In this document: piece by piece, positions 16,660-24,935 of the stretch
Numbering within the stretch: position 1 is the stretch's first letter
Layout of the letters: every line of letters begins with the position of its first letter
Made by a program: the position numbers and the translations under genes
Assembly (NCBI GenBank): GCA_035267785.1
Contig: DATFLL010000022.1
Location: 1 to 47,912, forward strand
Direction: 5' to 3'
DNA length: 47,912 nt
Source of the DNA: DATFLL01 sp035267785
GTDB lineage: Bacteria > Pseudomonadota > Gammaproteobacteria > DATFLL01
The notes under the pieces: model-generated
The model's database searches: none
What the model was told of the DNA's origin: nothing
Seen by the model: only the letters and a program-made list of their open reading frames with translations

Positions 16660-18393
16660 ATGGCCAAAAAGAAGTCTACCGACCCGTCCGCCTCTGCCGC
16701 CGAGCCCGTCGGCCGAAAAGCGGTCGGTGCGGCTGCGGCGGGAGACGAAAGCGCCATCGCTGCCGAACCCGTGCTCCCGGTGGTGGGGATCGGGGCATCG
16801 GCAGGCGGTCTGGAGGCATTTACGCATCTGCTCCGGGCGCTTCCTTCCGACACCGGTATGGCCTTTGTGCTCGTGCAGCATTTGCATCCCGACTACGAGA
16901 GCGCCCTGACCGAAATCCTCTCCCGCGAAACCAAGATGCCGGTGGCCGAGGTCCAGGACCGCGTCCTCGTAGCGCCCAACCACGTCTACGTCATTCCGCC
17001 CAACGCCGACCTGGTACTCATGCACGGCAAGCTGCACCTGCTGCCCCGCAAGGAGCATGAAAAGAGCATGCCCATCGACCAGTTCCTTCGCTCCCTGGCC
17101 GCCGACCGGGGCGGTCGCGCCATCGGAGTCATCCTGTCGGGCACCGCCTCGGACGGGGTACTCGGACTCAAAGCCATCAAAGCCGAAGGCGGAATCACGT
17201 TCGCGCAGGACCCGGCCACGGCCAAGCATGACGGCATGCCCCACAGCGCCATCGCCGCCGGCGTCGTGGACCTGATCCTGTCGCCCGAGAAGATCGCGGC
17301 CGAGCTCGCACGCCTGGCCAACCACCCCTACGTTTCGCGCAAGAACCGGGCCGACGAGTCACCGGGAGCGCCGCCGGTGCCCGTCGATGCGCTCGAAAGA
17401 ATATTCATGCTGCTGCGCACCCATACCGGCCATGATTTCAGCTATTACAAGCACAGCACGATTCAGCGGCGGATCACCCGCCGAATGCTCCTTCACAAGC
17501 TCGACAACCTGACGGACTATTTGCGCTATCTCGAGGAACACCGCCCCGAGATCCAGGAATTGTTTCACGACATACTGATTAACGTGACGGGGTTTTTCCG
17601 CGATCCGGAGGCCTTCGATGTCTTGGTCGCAAAGGCCTTCCCGGAGATCACCAAACGGGCCGAAGGAGGTCTGATTCGGATCTGGGTGCCGGGCTGCTCC
17701 ACCGGCGAAGAGGCGTATTCGATCGCGATCGCATTGCTGGACCATCTGGCCGACAAGGCCAGCGCGATTCCCATTCAGGTGTTTGCCACCGACATAGACG
17801 AGCTGGCGATCGACAAGGCCCGCGTGGGGATCTATCCGGAAAATATTGTTCAGGATGTCGGTCCGGACCGACTCAGGCGCTATTTTTCCAAGGTCGATGG
17901 CGGCTACCAGATCAGCAAGCGTGTGCGCGAAATCTGCGTCTTCGCGGTACAGGACGTGGCCAAGGACCCACCATTCTCCCGGCTCGACCTCATCAGTTGC
18001 CGCAACCTTCTCATCTACCTGGGACCGGTGCTGCAAAAGCGCGTCTTGAGGATTTTTCATTACGCCCTCAAGTCCAACGGCTTTTTGTTCCTGGGGACGG
18101 CCGAGAGTATTGGCGGAAAGGCTGACCTGTTTTCCGCCGTCGATCCGAAGGAAAAAGCTCTACACGAAAAAGGCGGTTGCCACGCCGCACGAACCATTCG
18201 GTATTCCGGTCGAGCTGCCACAGATTCAGGGGCCCGGAGCCAAGCCCGAGAGGCGGCCGAACCGAACCGTCGACCTGGAACAGCAAGCCGACGAATTGCT
18301 CATGGCTCGATACGTGCCCGCCGGTGTGGTGATCAACAAGCACATGGATATTCTCCATTTTCGCGGCCGTACCGGTCCTTATCTCGAGCCTAA
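16660..18393 (+). CDS. CheB-CheR fusion protein, N-terminal part of a frame-interrupted gene
   Basis: Residues about 37-225 form a CheB methylesterase domain without a receiver domain: Ser in GIGASAGG, His in VQHLHPDY and Asp in SGTASDG match the catalytic triad. Residues about 240-490 form a CheR methyltransferase: N-domain with YYKHSTIQRRITRRM and TGFFRDPEAF, SAM-binding WVPGCSTGEEAYSIAI, FATDID, and SCRNLLIYL. In such fusions this pair is followed by a coiled coil and PAS domains. Here that continuation is encoded in the next frame from 18157. The A5 run at 18152-18156 has one base more than continuous reading (KEKLYTKK) requires. In the given frame translation continues into unrelated residues to 18393. 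Both enzyme domains are complete, so a truncated product could be active. Confidence 0.9.
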   Translation: MAKKKSTDPSASAAEPVGRKAVGAAAAGDESAIAAEPVLPVVGIGASAGGLEAFTHLLRALPSDTGMAFVLVQHLHPDYESALTEILSRETKMPVAEVQDRVLVAPNHVYVIPPNADLVLMHGKLHLLPRKEHEKSMPIDQFLRSLAADRGGRAIGVILSGTASDGVLGLKAIKAEGGITFAQDPATAKHDGMPHSAIAAGVVDLILSPEKIAAELARLANHPYVSRKNRADESPGAPPVPVDALERIFMLLRTHTGHDFSYYKHSTIQRRITRRMLLHKLDNLTDYLRYLEEHRPEIQELFHDILINVTGFFRDPEAFDVLVAKAFPEITKRAEGGLIRIWVPGCSTGEEAYSIAIALLDHLADKASAIPIQVFATDIDELAIDKARVGIYPENIVQDVGPDRLRRYFSKVDGGYQISKRVREICVFAVQDVAKDPPFSRLDLISCRNLLIYLGPVLQKRVLRIFHYALKSNGFLFLGTAESIGGKADLFSAVDPKEKALHEKGGCHAARTIRYSGRAATDSGARSQAREAAEPNRRPGTASRRIAHGSIRARRCGDQQAHGYSPFSRPYRSLSRA

Positions 18394-19648
18394 GCCCGGC
18401 GAGGCCAGCTTCAACCTCATGCGCATGGCGCGCGACCCGTTGGTGCTCGAGCTGAACGCCGCGGTGCGCGAGGCGATTCGCACTCAGGCACCGACCCGTC
18501 GCACCGGGATCCGGTTGCATGACCATGAGAACCCGAGGCTCGTCAACGTGGAAGTCACGCCGCTCTCCGCCGCCGCGCAAGCCGAACCTCATTTTCTGGT
18601 CGTCTTTCAGGACGTGCCCATGGCGGGGCCACCCGTTGAGACCGATGTGGGTGAGGTATCGGACGATGCCGAAGTCAAACGGCTCCAGGACGAATTGGCC
18701 GCTACCAAGGAATACCTGCAGTCAGTGATCGAGCAGCAGGAGACGACCAACGAAGAGCTGCGCTCGGCCAACGAGGAGATCCAGTCCAGCAACGAGGAGC
18801 TGCAGAGCATCAACGAGGAACTGGAGACCGCCAAGGAAGAACTGCAGTCGAGCAATGAAGAGCTGTCCACGGTCAACGACGAGCTGCAGAGTCGTGCCCT
18901 CGAGCTGGAACGGGCGAACGATGACCTGAACAATTTGATCTCCAGTGTCGATATTCCGATCGTTATCGTCGGCCCGGACCTGCATATTCGCCGTTTCACC
19001 CCGCGGGCAGAGGCGCCGCTAAACTTGATCTCCACGGATGTCGGCAGGCCGCTTTCGGACATTAAGCCCAACATTGAAATTCCGAATTTCAAGGAATTAG
19101 TGGCCGGCGTCATCGAAAAAATCCAGCCCCTGAAAATCGAAGTCACGGACATCCACGGCCACTGGTATTCCGTGCGTATTTATCCCTACAGGACCGCCGA
19201 CAACCGAATAGATGGGGCGGTCGTCGGCTTCATCGACGTCGACGATCTCAAGCGCAGCCTCGACGACACGGGAAAGGCGCGCGAGTTTACCGAGGCCATT
19301 GTTGCGGCGGTGCGCCATCCGCTGTTGGTCTTGGACGAAGATCTGCGCGTCGTCTCAGCCAGTAGGTCGTACATGGAGACTTTCGGGGTAAACGACAAGG
19401 AGACCATCGGCAATCTGGTTCACTGTCTCGGCAATGGCCAATGGGCGATACCGCAATTAAGGCGAAAACTGGAGGACACGGCCAGGCAAGGGGCCGAGTT
19501 CAACGACTACGTGGTTACCCACGATTTTCCGGTACTCGGCGAGCGGACCATGTTCGTGAGTGGCCGACGGCTTCCGTCCACCTTCGAGGGCAAATCGATG
19601 GTTCTGATGCAAATCGAGGACGTGACGGGGCGAAATCTCGACGCTTAA
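18157..19648 (+). CDS. C-terminal part of the CheB-CheR-PAS gene (separated by frameshift)
   Basis: This part continues the CheR end (LYTKKAVATPHEPFGIP) in the +1 frame. It has a linker, then a long coiled coil built of near-identical NEEL-type heptads (about 18740-18930, units such as SNEELQS and TKEYLQS). A PAS domain (about 18945-19250, IVIVGPDLHIRRFTPRA) and a second PAS-like domain (about 19290-19640, PLLVLDEDLRVVSASRSYM) follow. No start codon with an RBS fits the beginning: the nearest in-frame initiators are a TTG at 18110 and an ATG at 18303. So it is probably not a separate gene. Longer relatives often end in a histidine kinase domain; this one stops after PAS, and stand-alone kinase and regulator genes flank it. 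The stop lies 3 bases from the convergent regulator's stop. Confidence 0.8.
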
Positions 19649-19653
19649 GCGTC
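19640..19653. other. 14-bp perfect palindrome spanning two convergent stop codons
   Basis: GACGCTTAAGCGTC covers the TAA of the cheB-cheR gene and two bases of the opposing regulator's stop codon. It has no loop and no T-tract. It may be chance or a short overlapping 3'-end signal. Confidence 0.3.
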
Positions 19654-20338
19654 ACGGGCTTTCATCCTCGCCCAGCGTCCACTGCATCGCCCGGCGCGTG
19701 AGCTCGCTGCCCGAACGCAGGTTGAGCTTTTTCTTTATGTTTTCGCGATGGGTCTCGATGGTCTTGACGCTGAGGTGCAGCTGTTCGGCGATCTTCGACG
19801 CTCCCAGGCCGCGTCCAATCAGGCCGAACACCTCGAGCTCGCGGTCGGTTAGGCTTTCGATACTCGCTGATTGAGACGCCGCAATCCCCTTGGCGAGGCC
19901 CTGAAAGACTCGCTCGGTCATGTTGGTGCTCAACCACACCTTGCCGTCGAGCACGTGTCGCATCGCTTCGACCACTCGTGTGGTGGCTTCCTCCTTGCCG
20001 ATATAGCCCATCGCGCCCGCCTTTAGGGCCCGATAGGCAAACAGGGCCTCGTCATGCATGGAACAGACCAGGGCACGCACGCCGCTGTGACCGCTGCGCA
20101 GCCGCTTGACCAGCGTCAGCCCGTTCCCGTCGGCCAGCGACAGGTCGACAATCGCCAGGTCCGGCTTGGCTGTTCGCACGAGCTCCAGCGCCTCGCTGAT
20201 GCTGCCGGTTTGGCCACAGACCTCCAGATCAGGTTCGGCATCGATCAGGCTCGTCAAGCCCGTCTGGACGAGCGGATGATCGTCCACGATCAGTACTCGC
20301 CATGTCTTGGACTTGTCGTCGGCGTGTTTCGCGTGCAT
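19652..20338 (-). CDS. NarL/FixJ-family response regulator
   Basis: The 228-residue protein has a receiver domain (acidic pair Asp19/Asp20 in LIVDDHPLV, phospho-acceptor Asp65 in LAIVDLSLAD, switch Ser in CSMHDEA, Lys in GYIGKEE). A linker and a LuxR-type helix-turn-helix follow (LTDRELEVFGLIGRGLGASK and VKTIETHRENIKKKL). It is the expected partner for the HisKA_3 kinase at 14788-16329. The start was moved to the internal ATG at 20338 because GGAGAG lies 8 bases upstream and the receiver begins right after; the upstream in-frame extension is Arg/Ala-rich and unlike the family. The gene ends 3 bases from the cheB-cheR gene on the other strand. Confidence 0.93.
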   Translation of the reverse strand: MHAKHADDKSKTWRVLIVDDHPLVQTGLTSLIDAEPDLEVCGQTGSISEALELVRTAKPDLAIVDLSLADGNGLTLVKRLRSGHSGVRALVCSMHDEALFAYRALKAGAMGYIGKEEATTRVVEAMRHVLDGKVWLSTNMTERVFQGLAKGIAASQSASIESLTDRELEVFGLIGRGLGASKIAEQLHLSVKTIETHRENIKKKLNLRSGSELTRRAMQWTLGEDESP

Positions 20339-21327
20339 ACTCGCTCTCCGTCGGGCCGACCCCTCGGCTCCAGCTGCCCCGCCGGGCATCACCCGGCGGC
20401 CGCACGCAGGCACTGACCGCCTCTCGGCTGCGATCATCATTTTTCCCCGCCTTCCCCGATCCGTTTATCAGGGTTTCCCCCATATTCGGCCGGGACCCGC
20501 TCTCCTATACGATCGATAAACGCCCGCGTAATGGCCCATTACCGCAGGCCCAACGCACATGGCGCCGGTCCCTGCGACCAGGACCCGACTCAGGCGCACA
20601 TTTGCAGTGTGTATCACCGGTTCCCGGGGTGCATAACCAACAGTATGCACGGCCGAACGCGGGAATCCAGGCCAGACCACGGGCTTGGCTGGCAGCCGCC
20701 TGAGGAACACTACCGGGCCCCCGGCGCGTCCCGGTGTCTCCAGGATGCGCCCCTGTAACGCGCCGGCCGATTCGGCGATGAGTCCACAGGGTGAATACGA
20801 AGGCGGGCAGGCATGGTTCAAACGAGGAAATCGAATGTGAAAGGAGCCGTCTCGTCCGGCGCGGTTCGCGGTGGGCACGCCGCGGGGCGTGAGGCGCCCG
20901 AGACATTCTCCGGCGCTGCAGACGACATCGTGGCGCGTTTCCTGGATCGGACCCGTTGGGTGGAATCGAAAGCCCGGGCCGACTCGCTCGTCCCGGCGCG
21001 GACCCGGCGAACAGACGGTTGACCGTGACCGCTAATAGAAACGGACGTCCAACAGACGTTGCGCTGCGGCCAGCATCGACGCCTGTCATCGCGGGCCGTA
21101 CCGCGCAGGTCTCGGCGCCGCGCGAGAGGCACGGGCAGTGCAGCGAGTCATGCACGCCAGGACCGCAACGGGCAGCGCAGGCACCCGGTAAGGTGCAGCG
21201 GAAGCAAGACAGTGACGAGTGTTTGGGGCCGAGACGATGCCCTTCGGTTCCCCGGCAAACGTACCGAAGGTGCCGCCCCTGACATGCGTCGTGAACCGTC
21301 CACTCACAATGAAGTCGGTGATCTGAT
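20339..21327. other. Long intergenic region (about 1 kb) with no convincing gene
   Basis: Several ORFs span this stretch on both strands, the longest about 320 codons on the minus strand. Their translations are Arg/Pro/Cys-rich with no hydrophobic core or domain pattern, as expected of shadow frames in GC-rich DNA. It must hold the promoters of the response regulator (minus) and the FNR-type gene (plus). A 15-base palindrome sits at 20528-20542. It could contain an sRNA or a decayed gene, but nothing specific can be claimed. Confidence 0.45.
20528..20542. promoter_or_regulatory. Palindrome GTAATGG-C-CCATTAC, possible operator
   Basis: A perfect 7-bp inverted repeat with one central base lies about 190 bases upstream of the response-regulator start. 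Nothing identifies the protein that would bind it. Confidence 0.3.
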
Positions 21328-22050
21328 ATGGCAAACGTGCGCGATATCCATCCAGGCTCCACGGCTACTGGTTGTACGGGGTGCCATGTACGCCACCTTT
21401 GCCTGCCCGCTAAACTCGAAGCCGACGAAATCTCACGCTTCAACGGCGCGCTGCGCCGACGTGGGCCATTCAATCGGGGCGATGTCGTCTACTCGCCGGG
21501 CGAGCCCTTGGCAGCGCTGTATATTGTTCAGGTCGGCTCGCTCAAGAGCGTCGGCGTGACCGGCCACGGAGCCGAGTACATTACGAGATTCCATTTGCCC
21601 GGAGACCTCGTCGGAGCGGACGCGATCGATGCCGCCGTTCATCACTGGTCGGCGATCGCGCTGGAACGCACGTGGTTGTGCGCAGTGCCCTTCGAGCAAA
21701 TCGAGGCGCTCGCCCGCGAAATCCCCGCCCTCGGACGTGCGCTTACCCGGGCCCTGAGCTGTGAGCTCATGTCCGACGAGGGGGCGCTGATGACCCTCGG
21801 AAAGTTGAGCGCCGAACAGCGGGTCATTTGGTTCCTGAACGAATTGCACGACCGTCTTCAGGCAAGGCTCGGTCCCAGCGACCAGATTCAATTGCCGATG
21901 AGCCGTGCAGACATTGCCAGCTACCTCGGAATGACCACCGAAACCGTTTGCAGACTGCTCGCTCAACTGCAGATGGAAGGAGTGATTCAGTTCAACAATC
22001 GAAGTGTGCGCATCCAGCGCCGACGCAACCAGGCTCGCCGTTGCCGTTGA
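21328..22050 (+). CDS. FNR-type Crp/Fnr transcriptional regulator with [4Fe-4S] cysteines
   Basis: The 240-residue regulator has an N-terminal cysteine cluster (Cys16, Cys19, Cys25 in GCTGCHVRHLC). The cAMP-binding-like beta-roll (about 48-130) carries the fourth FNR ligand, Cys118 (WLCAVPFEQ). A long dimer helix and an HTH (about 190-220, MSRADIASYLGMTTETVCRLL) follow. All four ligands of oxygen-sensing FNR are present, so it probably activates low-oxygen genes when its cluster is intact. In the recognition helix Glu205 and Arg209 match the FNR residues that read TTGAT. The intervening Ser of E. coli FNR is Cys208 here, so site preference may differ slightly. No close RBS stands out upstream. 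No denitrification or cytochrome oxidase genes lie next to it. Confidence 0.9.
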   Translation: MANVRDIHPGSTATGCTGCHVRHLCLPAKLEADEISRFNGALRRRGPFNRGDVVYSPGEPLAALYIVQVGSLKSVGVTGHGAEYITRFHLPGDLVGADAIDAAVHHWSAIALERTWLCAVPFEQIEALAREIPALGRALTRALSCELMSDEGALMTLGKLSAEQRVIWFLNELHDRLQARLGPSDQIQLPMSRADIASYLGMTTETVCRLLAQLQMEGVIQFNNRSVRIQRRRNQARRCR

Positions 22051-22134
22051 CCGTGAGCCTCGGCGTCCGGTTACTGATTGCGGTGAAGGCTCATCGGCCG
22101 GCCCTTTCCCACCGACCGGTTACATGCGTCTACA

Positions 22135-22515
22135 ATGACACGCATGACGCTCGCCCTTGCCATCGTCGCCGCCGTGTTGCTCATCGGTATGCCCGTCCTG
22201 CTGTGGCTGATCGTGCGCCGAGTTACGAAGTCCGCACAGGTTGTCGAGGCCCGCGACGGCGAACTCGATTGGCCGGACCGACGTTGCCCAATCTGCGGCG
22301 GTACGATGGCGCAGGGCTTCGTCATGGCCGGGCGCGGACTCATCTGGGCCGGGCGTCATCGAAAGGCGCCCGGTACCTTCGCCCACATCGGTCAGTCGTT
22401 GGCCAACACCATCAGCATGAACCTGCCGCCGGCCCTGAACATGGCCTGGCGCTGCGAGCCCTGTTCTCTCGTCCTCGTCGACCATTCCAGGATGATCAAA
22501 CTCAAGCGCCGGTAA
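22135..22515 (+). CDS. Small membrane protein with two zinc-knuckle CxxC pairs (DUF6487-like)
   Basis: The 126-residue protein has one N-terminal membrane helix (about 5-28), then a soluble part with CPIC at 51-54 (RRCPICGGTMAQGFV) and CEPC at 107-110 (WRCEPCSLVLVD). Two CxxC pairs ~53 residues apart suggest a zinc ribbon, similar to the small DUF6487 proteins as remembered. Topology would place the ribbon in the cytoplasm if the basic IVRRVTK after the helix stays inside. It lies between the FNR-type gene (84 bases upstream) and the transporter gene (91 bases downstream), all on the plus strand. Function is unknown. Confidence 0.75.
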   Translation: MTRMTLALAIVAAVLLIGMPVLLWLIVRRVTKSAQVVEARDGELDWPDRRCPICGGTMAQGFVMAGRGLIWAGRHRKAPGTFAHIGQSLANTISMNLPPALNMAWRCEPCSLVLVDHSRMIKLKRR

Positions 22516-22606
22516 ACCCCTGCTGAGTCTATACTTGGTACCGTGACCCCCGAGCGAGTCGCCTGATGTCCGCGAATTCCCGGTCCGCGCCACCGACCCG
22601 GCCGCC

Positions 22607-23884
22607 ATGCGCAACCGCCTGACCGCGCTGCTGCGTATCGAGCCGCACGAGCTGGCGGCGGTTGCCCTGTCCTTCGCATACTATTTCTGCCTGCTGTGCG
22701 CCTATTACATCCTCCGTCCCATCCGCGACGAGATGGGGATCCAGGGAGGGGTGCAGAACCTGCAGTGGGTGTTCACCGGGACGTTTGTCGCGATGCTGCT
22801 CGCCGTGCCGCTGTTCGGCTGGGCTGCGGCACGTTTCGAGCGCCGGCGCCTGGTTCCGATTGTCTATTACTTTTTCATTGCCAACCTGGCGCTGTTCTAT
22901 CTGTTGTTCGAGCTCGACGTGGCGCGCGCCTGGGTGGCACGGGCCTTCTTCGTCTGGATCAGCGTGTTCAATCTGTTCGTGGTGTCGGTGTTCTGGAGCC
23001 TGATGGCCGACGTGTTCAGCAACGCCCAGGCGCGGCGCCTGTTCGGCATCATCGCCGCGGGCGGCAGCGCGGGGGCCATCGTCGGTCCGGGACTGACCGC
23101 CTGGCTGGCCGGGGCGCTGGGCCCGGCGCAGCTCATTCCGTTTTCCATCGGCCTGCTCGTGCTCGCTGTGGTGTGCGTGCACGGGGTGCTGCGTCTTCGG
23201 CGCCACGACGCCGAGGCCCCGCTGGACGCGGGGGCACCCGTGCGCGGCGGTTTACTCGCAGGTGCGGGACACGTGCTTCGCTCCCCCTACCTGCTTGGCA
23301 TCGGGCTGTTCATACTGCTGTACACGACACTCTCGACGTTTCTATATTTCGAGCAGGCGCACATCGTCAAGGCCAGCTTTTCCGATGCCGGCGAGCGCAC
23401 GCGTCTGTTCGCCATGATCGACCTCAGCGTCAACGTCCTGACCGTTTTCGCCCAGCTCTTCGTCATGGCGCGCCTCGTCGAGCGCATCGGCGTGGCGCTG
23501 ACGCTCGCATTGATACCGTTGGCCGTCGCCGCCGGCTTCGCTGTGCTCGGACTTTACCCGACGTTGGCGGTGCTGGTCGTGTTTCAGGTGCTGCGCCGGG
23601 CCGGCAACTACGCTATTACCCGACCGGGACGGGAGGTGCTGTTCACGGTGATTCCGCGCGAGGACAAGTACAAATCCAAGAACTTCATCGACACCGTGGT
23701 CTACCGCGGCGGCGACGCGGTGAGCGGCTGGGCGTTCGCCCTGCTCAGTGCCGCGGGCCTGGCCCTGTCGACCATCGCCTGGGTGGCGGTCCCCTTGGCA
23801 TTGCTGTGGGCAGCCAACGGCTTCGCGCTGGGCCGACGCCAGGAGGTCCTGCGAACCGAGCAGCGCGAACGCGCCTGGCCCTGA
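22607..23884 (+). CDS. NTP/NDP exchange (ATP:ADP antiporter-like) family MFS transporter
   Basis: The 425-residue polytopic inner-membrane protein has about 11-12 helices. The N-terminal part AYYFCLLCAYYILRPIRDEM, the helix FNLFVVSVFWSLMADVFS and the downstream FGIIAAGGSAGAIVGP are typical of the bacterial TLC/NTP-exchange-like branch of MFS. So is the late segment RRAGNYAITRPGREVLF followed by REDKYKSKNFIDT. Members in free-living bacteria are annotated as ATP/ADP translocases by similarity but have no proven substrate; energy parasitism is not implied. The start ATG at 22607 has no strong RBS. The next gene starts 81 bases downstream on the same strand. Confidence 0.85.
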   Translation: MRNRLTALLRIEPHELAAVALSFAYYFCLLCAYYILRPIRDEMGIQGGVQNLQWVFTGTFVAMLLAVPLFGWAAARFERRRLVPIVYYFFIANLALFYLLFELDVARAWVARAFFVWISVFNLFVVSVFWSLMADVFSNAQARRLFGIIAAGGSAGAIVGPGLTAWLAGALGPAQLIPFSIGLLVLAVVCVHGVLRLRRHDAEAPLDAGAPVRGGLLAGAGHVLRSPYLLGIGLFILLYTTLSTFLYFEQAHIVKASFSDAGERTRLFAMIDLSVNVLTVFAQLFVMARLVERIGVALTLALIPLAVAAGFAVLGLYPTLAVLVVFQVLRRAGNYAITRPGREVLFTVIPREDKYKSKNFIDTVVYRGGDAVSGWAFALLSAAGLALSTIAWVAVPLALLWAANGFALGRRQEVLRTEQRERAWP

Positions 23885-23965
23885 GTCATGGGCGGGTGCC
23901 TACCGGCGGCCCGGCGGTGGACTACACTGATGAATGCCGACGCTGGCTTGCCCGAGGAGGTGACC

Positions 23966-24922
23966 ATGACCAGGCACGAACGTGAGAGATCCCTGTTGAG
24001 TGAATGGCGGCTCTCGCGCCGCCGTCTCCTGCAGCTGGCAGGTGCGGCCGGACTCGGCCTGGGCCTGGGTGCACCGGCGCTCGGTGCGGCCGCGAGCTCG
24101 ATGCGCCAGCGCGCCATCCCCTCAACCGGCGAATCCATTCCGGTCGTCGGGCTGGGCACCTCCGATGCCTTCGAGACGGTGCCGGGCGAATCGCTCGCAC
24201 CGCTCAAGGAGGTGCTGCGGCTGTTCCTGGCCCACGGCGGGCGTCTGGTCGATACCTCGCCGACCTACGGAAACGCCGAGGACGTCATCGGCCGGCTGGC
24301 AGGTGAGCTGGGGGTGAATGCCAAACTGTTTCTCGCCACCAAGGTGCACGAGGTAGGCGAGCGCCAGGGCATCGAGCAGATGGAACGATCCGAGCGCCTG
24401 CTGCGGCGAAAGCGCCTGGACCTCATCCAGGTCCACAACCTCATCGACGTGGACACCCAGCTCAAGACCCTGCGCGCATGGAAGGAGGCCGGGCGGGTCC
24501 GCTACCTGGGTATTACCCACTACCAGACGTACGCCTTCGACGCGTTGGAGCGCCTGATGCGCCGGGAGCCGCTCGACTTCGTCCAGTTCAACTATTCGGT
24601 CGTGACACCCGATGCCGAGCGGCGTCTGTTGCCGCTGGCGCGCGACAAGGGTATCGCCGTGATCATCAACCGGGCCTTCGAGGACGGGCGGCTGTTTTAC
24701 CGCACTCGCGGCAAGCCGCTGCCCGACTGGGCACGCGAGTTCGACTGCGAGAGCTGGGCGCAGTTTGCGCTGAAGTATGTGCTCGCCAACCCGGCCGTGA
24801 CGTGCGTCATCCCGGCCACGAGCAAGCCCAAGCACCTGGTCGATAACATGGCCGCCGGCGTCGGGCGCCTGCCCGACGCCGACATGCAGCGACGCATGCG
24901 CGAGTACCTGCAGCGCCTCTGA
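23966..24922 (+). CDS. Tat-exported aldo/keto reductase
   Basis: The 318-residue protein has a twin-arginine signal (SRRRLLQLAGAAGLGLGLG, residues 17-35) followed by an AKR barrel. The catalytic tetrad is visible: Asp96 and Tyr101 (VDTSPTYG), Lys126 (ATKVHE) and His157 (IQVHNL). A C-terminal segment CVIPATSKPKHLVDN matches the NADPH-binding part of the family. Folded export with bound cofactor explains the Tat signal, and a periplasmic reductase is expected; its substrate is unknown. The start at 23966 has GAGGAGG 6 bases upstream, and the 26 upstream in-frame codons lack an RBS. It converges on the M16 peptidase gene with 13 bases between stops. Confidence 0.92.
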   Translation: MTRHERERSLLSEWRLSRRRLLQLAGAAGLGLGLGAPALGAAASSMRQRAIPSTGESIPVVGLGTSDAFETVPGESLAPLKEVLRLFLAHGGRLVDTSPTYGNAEDVIGRLAGELGVNAKLFLATKVHEVGERQGIEQMERSERLLRRKRLDLIQVHNLIDVDTQLKTLRAWKEAGRVRYLGITHYQTYAFDALERLMRREPLDFVQFNYSVVTPDAERRLLPLARDKGIAVIINRAFEDGRLFYRTRGKPLPDWAREFDCESWAQFALKYVLANPAVTCVIPATSKPKHLVDNMAAGVGRLPDADMQRRMREYLQRL

Positions 24923-24935
24923 GGACGCGACAGCC

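Noticed and set aside
16660..19648. Programmed ribosomal frameshifting in the cheB-cheR gene
   Set aside because: The shift needed is +1 at GAAAAAG with no downstream structure or rare codon evident; an indel or sequencing error is simpler.
20813..21022. Plus-strand 69-codon ORF
   Set aside because: No recognisable family and ambiguous composition; the purine-rich patch before its ATG is not a clear RBS. It is too weak to call.
20505..21473. Minus-strand ORF of 322 codons between two regulator genes
   Set aside because: Its translation is Arg/Cys/Pro-rich with no hydrophobic core or motif, and it runs antisense into the start of the FNR-type gene.
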